Positions 8,054 to 15,663 of a stretch of 64,000 bases of DNA are shown here, piece by piece. The DNA is taken from contig NZ_KI911537.1 in NCBI RefSeq assembly GCF_000515115.1, positions 168,418-232,417 of the forward strand. Reading direction: 5' to 3'. The position numbers and the translations under genes were made by a program. How positions within the stretch are numbered: the stretch's first letter is position 1; each line of letters starts with the position of its first letter. The stretch comes from Nocardiopsis sp. CNT312 (GTDB taxonomy: Bacteria > Actinomycetota > Actinomycetes > Streptosporangiales > Streptosporangiaceae). The notes below the pieces were generated by a model. The model was not told the origin of the DNA, ran no database searches, and saw only the letters and a list, made by a program, of their open reading frames with translations.

Positions 8054-10774
8054 TCAGTAGGTCACCCCGCGCAGCCGCCGCGGACCGGAGTCCGGCCGCA
8101 CGTCGGGCGCCTCGCGCAGCCACATGCGCGCCCCCAGGACGTGCGCACCGGTGGCGTTGACCAGCACGGGGTCCAAGTCCACGTAGCCGATCTCGGGGAA
8201 GGCCTCCGCCAGGCGGGAGACCCGGATGAGCAGCTCCTCCAGAGCCTCCACGTTGGGCTGTTCGGCGAGCGAGGTCGCCCCCGCGGGCAGCCCGAACAGC
8301 AGGGGTGCCGCACGGACCGCGTGGATGAGGTCGGCGGCGTCCATGTCGGTGAGCGGTGCCAGGCGGAAGGAGCGGTCGTCGAGCAGTTCGGCGGTCACGT
8401 CCGCCAGGCCGAAGGAGACCACCGATCCGAAGGACTTGTTGTCACCCGCGCGGATCACCGTCGGCACGCCGGGGGCCGCCATCCGCTGCACGACCAGACC
8501 TGCCTCGCCGCCGAAGCGGTCGCTGAGGGACAGGTAGGCGCTACGGACGTCCTCGGGGGTACGCAGGTCGGCACGGACGAAGGTGCCCCCGGCACGGACC
8601 CGCAGGTCGGGGGCGTCGGCCTTGACCACCACGGGGTAGCCGAGCTCCCCGGCGACCCGGACGGCCTCCTCCGCCGAGGTGACGGCGAGGTCGGGGTAGG
8701 CGTCGATGCCGTAGCAGGCCAGCAGCTCGCGGGCGTCCTCCCCGGAGACCGCCGTCTCCTCGTCGTAGCGCCGTTCCCCGCCGAACCAGGCGACCTCGCG
8801 CGCGGTGCTCTCCGACTGCCGCAGGATCCGCGTGACGACGGCCCTCGCCCGGGCCCCGTCGATGTCGGGCAGCTCGGGGTGCCGCCCGGGCTTGCGGTCG
8901 CGCCAGATCGCGTACCGGGTGGCGTGGGCGAGAGCGCGCACCGCGTCCTCGGGCGCCGGGTAGGAGGGGACCGATCCGCGCAGGGTCTCACCCGTCTCCC
9001 CGACCACGCGCAGCTCCTCGGGGATCCCCTGGCGCGCCAGGTAGGTGGTGACGACCGGCTTGTCCGATCCCAGGGAGCGGGCGCGCAGCACGCGGGCGAC
9101 ATCGTCGCCGATGGGCTGGAGGGCGGGCACGAACACGACCACGACCGAGTGCACGTCGTCGTCGGCCAGGGCGGCCGCGAGCGCGGCGTCGAAGTCGTCG
9201 GCGGTGGCCTCGGGCCCCAGGTTGACCGGATCGTGCGGCTTGAGCCCCTGGCGGATCGCGGCGTCCTTGACCAGCAGCTCCAGTGAGTCCGAGTTACCGA
9301 TGATCCCGATCCGCGGCCCCTCGGGCAGGGGCTGGTAGGCGAACACCTGGGCGGCGTCGAACATCTGCGTGATGTCGTCGACCCGCACCACGCCCGCCTG
9401 CTGGAAGAGCGAGGTGACCGCGTAGTCGGGCAGCGAGAGCCCGCCCGCGGCGTGCCCGGTGGGGGTGGCCTGCGCCGACCCTCCGCTGCGTACCGCCACC
9501 ACCGGCTTCTGCTTGGCGAGGCGGCGGGCGAGCCGGGTGAACTTGCGGGGGTTGCCCAGGGACTCCAGGTACTGGAGGACCACCTCGGTGGCGGGGTCCT
9601 CCTGCCAGTACTGCATCAGGTCGTTGCCGGACACGTCGGCGCGGTTGCCCGCGGAGACGAACGTGGTCAGACCCATCCCCCGCTCGTCGACGCGCTGGAG
9701 GATGGCGCGGCCGAGGGCGCCCGACTGGGAGAAGAACCCGATGGGGCCGCGCGAGGGCATCTCCGGGGACAGGGTGGCGTTGAGGGAGACGGCCGGGTCG
9801 CTGTTGGCGATCCCCAAGCAGTTGGGGCCGACCACGCGCATGCCCGCCGCGCGCGCGGTGCGCACCAGTTCGTCCTGGCGGGCGCGGCCCTCGGGCCCCA
9901 CCTCACCGAACCCTGAGCTGACCACGATGAGGCCGTGCACGCCCTTGTCCGCGCACTGTTCGACAACCTCGGAGACCGCCTCGGCCCGCACCGCGACCAC
10001 GGCGAGGTCGACCTGGTCGGGGATGTCGAGCACGGAGGGGTAGGCACGCACGCCCACGACCGCCTTGGCCTCGGGGTGGACCGGGTAGACCGGTCCCTGG
10101 AACTCGCCGCCGAGCAGGTTGCGCAGCGCGGTCTGGCCGATGGTGTGCGCGGTGCGGCTGGCACCGATCACCGCGACAGAGGAGGGGAAGAGCAGGCGGG
10201 CGATCGAGCGCGACTCGGCGCGCTGCTCCCGGGCGCGCATGACCTCCTTGACGTCGTCCGTGGGCTGGAGGTCGAGGGTGAGCCGGATGACGCCCTCGTC
10301 GAAGGTCTGCTGGGCGGTGTACCCGGCCTCGCGGAAGACGTTGATCATCCTGCGGTTCTCCGGCAGGACGTCGGCGATGAACCGGCGCACGCCGCGTTCA
10401 CGCGCGGCGGCGCCGATGTGCTCCAGCAGGACCGAGGCGAGCCCGCGGCCCTGCTGGGCGTCCTCGACGACGAAGGCGACCTCGGCCTCGTCGGGGGCGA
10501 GCTTGTCGTAGCGCACCACGGCGACGAGGACGCCGGAGATCGTGGCCACCAAAGCCACGCGGTCCTCGTAGTCGACGGTGGTGAAGCGCTCGACGTCGCG
10601 GTCGGACAGCCGCGGGTAGGGCGCGAAGAAGCGGTAGTAGATCGTCTCCGGAGAGAGCCGCGAGTGGAAGTCCCTCAGGAGGTCGGCGTCGTCTGCGGTG
10701 ATGGGACGCAGGTGAGCGGTGCCTCCGTCGGTCAGGACGACGTCGGCTTCCCAGTGGTTCGGGTAGGACTGCAC
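8054..10774 (-). CDS. Pat-type GNAT/acyl-CoA synthetase fusion (lysine acetyltransferase)
   Basis: A 906-aa fusion from GTG 10774 (VQSYPNHWEADVVL). The first ~190 residues are a GNAT domain: ADDADLLRDFHSRLSPETIYYRFFAPYPRL, then EVAFVVEDAQQGRGLASVLLEHI with the QxGxG acetyl-CoA loop. A CoA-binding domain follows (VAVIGASRTAHTIGQTALRNLL), then succinyl-CoA-synthetase-like flavodoxin domains (IGFFSQSGALGRAIL, IGIIGNSDSLELL), and an ATP-grasp-like C-terminus (YPVVVKADAP, FVRADLRTPEDV). Order GNAT first, NDP-forming acyl-CoA-synthetase module second, is the arrangement of actinobacterial protein acetyltransferases that acetylate and inactivate AMP-forming acyl-CoA synthetases. The synthetase module is usually catalytically dead and senses acyl-CoA. 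A GTG six bases earlier is a possible start. Confidence 0.9.
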   Translation of the reverse strand: MQSYPNHWEADVVLTDGGTAHLRPITADDADLLRDFHSRLSPETIYYRFFAPYPRLSDRDVERFTTVDYEDRVALVATISGVLVAVVRYDKLAPDEAEVAFVVEDAQQGRGLASVLLEHIGAAARERGVRRFIADVLPENRRMINVFREAGYTAQQTFDEGVIRLTLDLQPTDDVKEVMRAREQRAESRSIARLLFPSSVAVIGASRTAHTIGQTALRNLLGGEFQGPVYPVHPEAKAVVGVRAYPSVLDIPDQVDLAVVAVRAEAVSEVVEQCADKGVHGLIVVSSGFGEVGPEGRARQDELVRTARAAGMRVVGPNCLGIANSDPAVSLNATLSPEMPSRGPIGFFSQSGALGRAILQRVDERGMGLTTFVSAGNRADVSGNDLMQYWQEDPATEVVLQYLESLGNPRKFTRLARRLAKQKPVVAVRSGGSAQATPTGHAAGGLSLPDYAVTSLFQQAGVVRVDDITQMFDAAQVFAYQPLPEGPRIGIIGNSDSLELLVKDAAIRQGLKPHDPVNLGPEATADDFDAALAAALADDDVHSVVVVFVPALQPIGDDVARVLRARSLGSDKPVVTTYLARQGIPEELRVVGETGETLRGSVPSYPAPEDAVRALAHATRYAIWRDRKPGRHPELPDIDGARARAVVTRILRQSESTAREVAWFGGERRYDEETAVSGEDARELLACYGIDAYPDLAVTSAEEAVRVAGELGYPVVVKADAPDLRVRAGGTFVRADLRTPEDVRSAYLSLSDRFGGEAGLVVQRMAAPGVPTVIRAGDNKSFGSVVSFGLADVTAELLDDRSFRLAPLTDMDAADLIHAVRAAPLLFGLPAGATSLAEQPNVEALEELLIRVSRLAEAFPEIGYVDLDPVLVNATGAHVLGARMWLREAPDVRPDSGPRRLRGVTY

Positions 10775-10988
10775 GCCCACGAGCCTAGACGACGATCGGC
10801 TGCCGCCAGGGGAGATCGGGGCCCGCGCACCGCCGTTCCGACGCGCCGCCCGGCGGATCTGCCGCGGCCCAGGCCCGGCCTTTTCGGAGCGTGGCCGCGC
10901 TGCTGTCACTTCGTTACACGCCGCTGATAGTTAACCTGTTACCGTCGTGCGGGCACGGATACTCATAACTCGGTGGTGGCTGGCGAAA

Positions 10989-11933
10989 ATGACACGAGTG
11001 GTCGTAATCGGTGATCTCATGACCGATGCCGTCGCGCAGGCGTTCCACCCGCTGGCCCGCGGCAGTGACACCCCCGCGTCCGTGACCATGTACGGCGGCG
11101 GTTCGGGGGCCAACATCGCCTCGTGGCTGGCCGTGGGCGGCGTGGAGACCACGTTCGTGGGTCGCCGCGGCTCCGACATCACCGGCCGTACCCGCGAGAT
11201 GGAGCTCATGGGCTACGGGCTGGACTCGCGCATGGTCATGGACCCCGAGCGGGCGACCGGCACGTGTGTGGTCATGATCACCCACAAGGGCGACCGGACG
11301 ATGCTGAGCGACCCGGGCGCCAATGCCCGGCTCCAGCCGGAGGACCTGCCTCGCGACGTGTTCGGCCCCGACGCGCACCTGCACGTGTCGGGCTACACCC
11401 TGATCAACCCCGACTCCCGGCGGGCCGCGCGCGTGGCGCTGCGCATGGCGCGCGAGAGCGGTATGTCCATCTCGGTGGACGCAGGATCGCAGGCGCCCCT
11501 GAAGCGCGCGGGCGCGGACAAGTTCCTGGAGTGGACCCAGGGGGTGCGGCTACTGTTCGCCAACCTGGGTCAGGCCACGGTCCTGTCGGGGACGGACGAC
11601 CCGGAGGCGGCCGCCAAGATCCTCACGGCGCGCTACCCCAACGTGGTGCTCAAGCTCGGTGCCGACGGCGGCCTGTGGGCGTCCAAGACGCGCGAGGGCG
11701 CCATCTGGGCCCCCGCCGAGGACATCGAGCCCAGGCCGGGGTCCGTGGGCGCGGGCGACGCCTTCGTGGCCGGGTTCCTGCCCGAGTGGCTGGCCGGCCG
11801 CCACCCCAAGGAGGCGCTGGGGCGGGGGCACCACCTCGCGGCGCGTGCCCTGCACCAGCCGGGTGCCCGGCCCGACCTGGGCGAGGACCAGCCGGTGCGC
11901 CGCGGTGCTCCGCGGGGGCAGCGCATCAGGTAG
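10989..11933 (+). CDS. PfkB-family carbohydrate kinase
   Basis: A 314-aa protein starting at ATG 10989 (MTRVVVIGDLMTDAVAQ). The glycine-rich N-terminal motif YGGGSGANIASWLA matches PfkB signature 1 and PGSVGAGDAFVAGFLPEWLAG matches signature 2, with Asp257 of GAGDAF as the predicted catalytic base. These enzymes phosphorylate sugars or nucleosides with ATP (ribokinase, fructokinase, adenosine kinase). Nothing nearby fixes the substrate. The last ~35 residues (GARPDLGEDQPVRRGAPRGQR) are polar and not part of the fold. It is divergent from the Pat-like gene across about 214 bases that include a less GC-rich stretch near 10915-10975, probably the promoters. Confidence 0.87.
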   Translation: MTRVVVIGDLMTDAVAQAFHPLARGSDTPASVTMYGGGSGANIASWLAVGGVETTFVGRRGSDITGRTREMELMGYGLDSRMVMDPERATGTCVVMITHKGDRTMLSDPGANARLQPEDLPRDVFGPDAHLHVSGYTLINPDSRRAARVALRMARESGMSISVDAGSQAPLKRAGADKFLEWTQGVRLLFANLGQATVLSGTDDPEAAAKILTARYPNVVLKLGADGGLWASKTREGAIWAPAEDIEPRPGSVGAGDAFVAGFLPEWLAGRHPKEALGRGHHLAARALHQPGARPDLGEDQPVRRGAPRGQRIR

Positions 11934-12321
11934 TCGGAGCCACGGCCTGTCGGCCCGCAGCAGGGATACCGGGGCTGGCGGGTCCCGGGCACGCCTACCG
12001 GACCGCCGGATGGCCGGGGGGCGCGTTCACGCGGGTCCCCGTGCCGTCCCGGAGCCCGGGTCGCGCACCGCGCCCAGGCGCCGCGCCCCGTTGCGGACGG
12101 AACCGTGCGCCGGGTCCAGGCCGGGTCTCCGCTCCGTCCTCACCGGGGCTCCGCAGCACCGGGGGGCGATTCGGCACGGGGCAGGGGCAGGGATACCGGG
12201 GTCGGCGTCACGCCCGGCCCGGATCCGGAGAGGCCACGGCCCCGGCAGCGGTCCGCACCCGGGCACGGTTCCCCGGCCCCAGGAGTACGGCCGAGCGGGA
12301 CCGCCGGGAAACGGGTCCGCC
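11934..12321. other. Gene-free convergent spacer with a short direct repeat
   Basis: 388 GC-rich bases between the stops of the PfkB and RecQ-like genes. Open frames here have no recognisable protein character. The 15-base sequence GCAGGGATACCGGGG occurs at 11960 and again at 12187, in the same orientation. I see no clear terminator hairpin with a tidy loop. Confidence 0.4.
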
Positions 12322-14490
12322 TCAGCCGCCGGTCGTGGCCAACGTGAGCGGGAGCACCTCCGGGGCCCCCGCGCGCCGCAGCAGCGCGGCACCCACCGCC
12401 AGGCTCCACCCGGTGTCGGTGTGGTCGTCGACCAGCAGCACCGGCCCGGGCGTGCGCTCCATCAGAGCGCTGAGCCGCTCGCCGACCGCCTCCCCCAGGA
12501 CCAGTTCCGCGTACACCTGCTGCAGGCGCAGGGCGCTGTTGTGCCGCCGCGGCCCCGGACCGGCCTCGCTGCGGTAGCCCAGTGTCCCGAGGGGGGCGAG
12601 CCGCCCCAGGTCTGCCAGCCGTGCCGCCAGGTCGGTGATCATCGCCGGACGGGTGCGTGAGGGCATGGCCACCACCCCGACCGGTCGGCGCTCCCAGCCC
12701 CAGGCGGCCAGCACCCGGACGATCCCCTGGAGCACGCGGTCGCCGACCGGCGCGTCGGGTGCGTCGACGGCCAGGATCCGCCGCAGTTCACCTCCCCAGC
12801 CGACGTCGGTGAGACGGCCGAGCGCCCGGCCCTCCCCGGCACGCAGGCCATCCTTGATCCGCCCCGACAGGGGAACGCCCAGGGTGTCCATACCTGTGGG
12901 CCACTGCCGCCGGGGGGCCACGGGAACACCGGGCCGGTCCAGGTGGCCCGCGGCCACCTCCCGCTGCGCGGGGTCGACGGAGGCGGGCCAGTACTCGCCG
13001 GTGCACACGTCGCAGCGCCCGCACGGCGCGGCCCCGTCGTCGTCGAGCTGGCGCCGGAGGAACTCCATGCGGCAGGTGCCGAGGGCCTGGTAGTCGAGCA
13101 TGGCGCGCTGCTCGCGGGCGCGCGCCGCGGCGACGGCCTCGTAGCGGTGCGCGTCGTACTCCCAGGGGGTACCGGTGGCCGTCCACCCGCCGCGCACCCG
13201 TCGGACCGCCCCGTCCACATCCAAGACCTTGAGCATCTGTTCCAGGCGGGTACGGCGCAGGTCCACACGGGTCTCCAGACGGGCGACGGACACCGGGCCG
13301 TCCGCTTCCTCCAGGGCCGCTAGGGTGGCGCGCACGGTCTCCTCCGGCGGGAAGGACAGCCCCGCGAAGTACTCCCAGATCCGCTGGTCCTCCCGGCCGG
13401 GCATCAGGACCGCTTCGGCTCGCTCCACGCCCCGCCCAGCGCGTCCGACCTGCTGGTAGTAGGAGATCGGGGACTGCGGCGCGCCCAGGTGGACGACGAA
13501 CCCCAGGTCGGGCTTGTCGAAGCCCATCCCCAGCGCGCTGGTGGCCACCAGTGCCTTGACCCGGTCGGCGAGCAGGTCGTCCTCGGCCTCCCGGCGTTCG
13601 TCGGGGTCGGTCTGGCCGGTGTAGGCACGCACGTCGAGTCCGCGTTCGGACAGGAAGCGGGCGGTCTCCTGGGCGGCGCTCACGGTGAGCGTGTACACGA
13701 TGCCCGAACCGGGAATGCGGGGCAGGTGCTCGGACAGCCAGCTCAGCCGCGAGGCGGCGTCGGGCAGGTCCACGACGGCCAGGCGCAGGCTCTCGCGCTC
13801 CAGCGACCCGCGCAGGACGAGCGTCTCCCGGCGGTCCTCCCCCGACCGCAACTGCTCGGCGACGTCGTGGGTGACGCGGGCGTTGGCGGTGGCGGTGGTG
13901 GCCAGGACCGGAACGCCGTCGGGCAGGTCGTGCAGCAGGGAGCGGATGCGGCGGTAGTCCGGCCGGAAGTCGTGCCCCCAGTCCGAGACGCAGTGCGCCT
14001 CGTCCACGACCACCAGCCCGGCCCCCGCGGCGAGCGGGGGCAGGACGCGGTCGCGGAACTCGGGGTTGTTGAGCCGCTCGGGACTGACCAGCAGGACGTC
14101 CACCTCTCCGGCGGCCACGTCGGCGTAGGCGGACTCCCACGCCGTGGTGTTGGAGCTGTTGATGGTGCGCGCGCGGATACCGGCGCGTTCGGCCGCGGCG
14201 ATCTGGTTGCGCATGAGGGCCAGCAGGGGGGAGACGATGACGGTGGGGCCGGCCCCCTGGGCGCGGCGCAGCGCCGTGGCCACGAAGTAGACCGCCGACT
14301 TGCCCCAACCGGTGCGCTGGACCACGAGCGCGCGGCGGTGCTCGGCGACCAGGGCGTGGATGGCCCTCCACTGGTCCTCGCGCAGCCGGGCCGTGTCCCC
14401 GGCCAGGGCGCGCAGGTGCCGTTCGGCGGCCTCGCGCAGGGCGTCGGTGGCGTGGGTGTCCCGGGTGAGGGCGGGTTCAGCGGCGGTCAT
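12322..14490 (-). CDS. RecQ-like ATP-dependent DNA helicase with C-terminal PRTase-like motif
   Basis: A 722-aa protein from ATG 14490 ([18 protein letters not shown]). Helicase motifs are complete: motif [13 protein letters not shown], motif [24 protein letters not shown] (the RecQ DEAH with its aromatic-loop neighbourhood), motif [12 protein letters not shown], and motifs [24 protein letters not shown] and [12 protein letters not shown] RecQ-type zinc-binding cluster is seen as [10 protein letters not shown] with CGRCDVC. The C-terminal 200 residues are not the HRDC domain of classical RecQ; they end in [27 protein letters not shown], which resembles the PRPP-binding loop of phosphoribosyltransferases. 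Proteins of this layout occur in actinomycetes. Likely role: DNA unwinding in repair or recombination; whether the PRTase-like part is catalytic is unknown. Confidence 0.85.
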   Translation of the reverse strand: MTAAEPALTRDTHATDALREAAERHLRALAGDTARLREDQWRAIHALVAEHRRALVVQRTGWGKSAVYFVATALRRAQGAGPTVIVSPLLALMRNQIAAAERAGIRARTINSSNTTAWESAYADVAAGEVDVLLVSPERLNNPEFRDRVLPPLAAGAGLVVVDEAHCVSDWGHDFRPDYRRIRSLLHDLPDGVPVLATTATANARVTHDVAEQLRSGEDRRETLVLRGSLERESLRLAVVDLPDAASRLSWLSEHLPRIPGSGIVYTLTVSAAQETARFLSERGLDVRAYTGQTDPDERREAEDDLLADRVKALVATSALGMGFDKPDLGFVVHLGAPQSPISYYQQVGRAGRGVERAEAVLMPGREDQRIWEYFAGLSFPPEETVRATLAALEEADGPVSVARLETRVDLRRTRLEQMLKVLDVDGAVRRVRGGWTATGTPWEYDAHRYEAVAAARAREQRAMLDYQALGTCRMEFLRRQLDDDGAAPCGRCDVCTGEYWPASVDPAQREVAAGHLDRPGVPVAPRRQWPTGMDTLGVPLSGRIKDGLRAGEGRALGRLTDVGWGGELRRILAVDAPDAPVGDRVLQGIVRVLAAWGWERRPVGVVAMPSRTRPAMITDLAARLADLGRLAPLGTLGYRSEAGPGPRRHNSALRLQQVYAELVLGEAVGERLSALMERTPGPVLLVDDHTDTGWSLAVGAALLRRAGAPEVLPLTLATTGG

Positions 14491-15663
14491 GGAACCTTGG
14501 TACCAGAGCGGACCGTCCTTCGGACGGTCGTCCACAGGACCGGCCGGGGCCGGGCCTGTGGACGGAGACCGCCTCCGGTGGTTCCCGCTCCACCTGCTCG
14601 ACCGTGGCACCGGGGTCGGCGACCGGGGTCGCCGGTGCGCCGTCCTCGGTGTTGCGCGTGGAGATCACCGGGCACCGGCGGCAGCCCCCGTGGCCGTCTG
14701 TGACCACCCGGTGCGCTTTCCGCGCAGGCGGCAGCGCGGTGCCCGCCCCTGCTTCCGGGCTCCCCGGTACAGCGCCGATCCGTCGGAGCGGCGTGCAGTC
14801 GTCGCCCCGGAGGTGCTTGCACTCGCTGACGCGGTGCGGAGCGAACCGCGTGACGCGCCCCGGTCCGCCGCCCTCGGGAACGCGGTCGAGGGCGGCGGAG
14901 GCCGGAGCGGGACGGCGAGGCGGACGAGCCCGTTCCCGACCGAGCGCACCCCGGGGGCGGCCGTGAGAAGTGCTGCGGACCCGGTGCGCTGCGCGAGGAA
15001 TCGGCCATAACGACCCCTTCCATTCCCGGGTGGAGCAATCTCCCCACGAAAGCCGCAGAGAATATCGACGGATTCACCTGGGCGGACGATCAAATTCCGA
15101 GGACACTCGGCGGCGCTTCTCGCGGACACCTCGGCCCGAGCGCCGGTCGGGCCGTCTCGGGCAGAGGCTTCCCTGCCCTACCGGAGGTAGAACCAGGGGG
15201 CGTCCCGCGCCGGAGAGCAGCGCACACACGAGACCAGGTTTGGAAGACCCTGGCGACACAGGACATCCAGCGGCCCGGGCGGATGCCCCGCGCCGGTCCC
15301 CGGCCACGGCACCCCTTACCCCGCCAGCGCAAGATGACATTCCATTTTTTCGATTCTCGAACAAAAGGTTGCACCAATCCCTGTTCCGACATGGGCGGTC
15401 AGACATTGCCGAATCCTGGCGCTGACCCGCGCCCGGTTGCGGGGGGATAGCGACCGCGGCATCCCGACCCACAGCATCGGCACCAAAGGGGAATCGGGTT
15501 CCAATCGAACCCGGGAGCCATCTAAGGTAACGAAGAGGAAACTTTTCAAATCTCCCTCATTGTGCACATCCGCTCACTCACGGACACTCAACTTGACCCC
15601 CGGCCACGGGAGCGCTCCCATGCCCCGGATCCCCCAGCCGAGCGACAGAGAGGTGCACCACCG
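14491..15663. other. 1.2-kb stretch without a convincing gene, upstream of the glucanase
   Basis: Several frames stay open on both strands in the first 800 bases, but their translations are Arg/Pro/Ala-rich with no recognisable motif, no good ribosome-binding site and no protein-like composition. From about 15330 to 15600 the GC content drops visibly (CCATTTTTTCGATTCTCG, AAACTTTTCAAATCTCCC), as in a promoter region, leading to the operator at 15607. It could hold leader RNA or a decayed gene; I see no definite feature other than the operator. Confidence 0.45.
15607..15620. promoter_or_regulatory. CelR/CebR-type LacI-family operator
   Basis: CGGGAGCGCTCCCA matches 13 of 14 positions of TGGGAGCGCTCCCA, the palindromic operator of CelR in Thermobifida and CebR in Streptomyces; only the first base differs. 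The 12-base core GGGAGCGCTCCC is perfectly symmetric. It lies 44 bases upstream of the glucanase start, within a plausible promoter/leader. The regulator itself is not in the window. Family knowledge: CelR/CebR repress glycoside hydrolases and are released by cello-oligosaccharides. Confidence 0.8.

Noticed and set aside
11960-12201. Insertion-sequence ends suggested by the 15-base repeat
   Set aside because: The repeats are direct, not inverted, and no transposase lies between them.
14970-15425. Long open frame upstream of the glucanase
   Set aside because: Arg/Pro-rich translation, no ribosome-binding site, no motif; typical accidental frame in GC-rich DNA.
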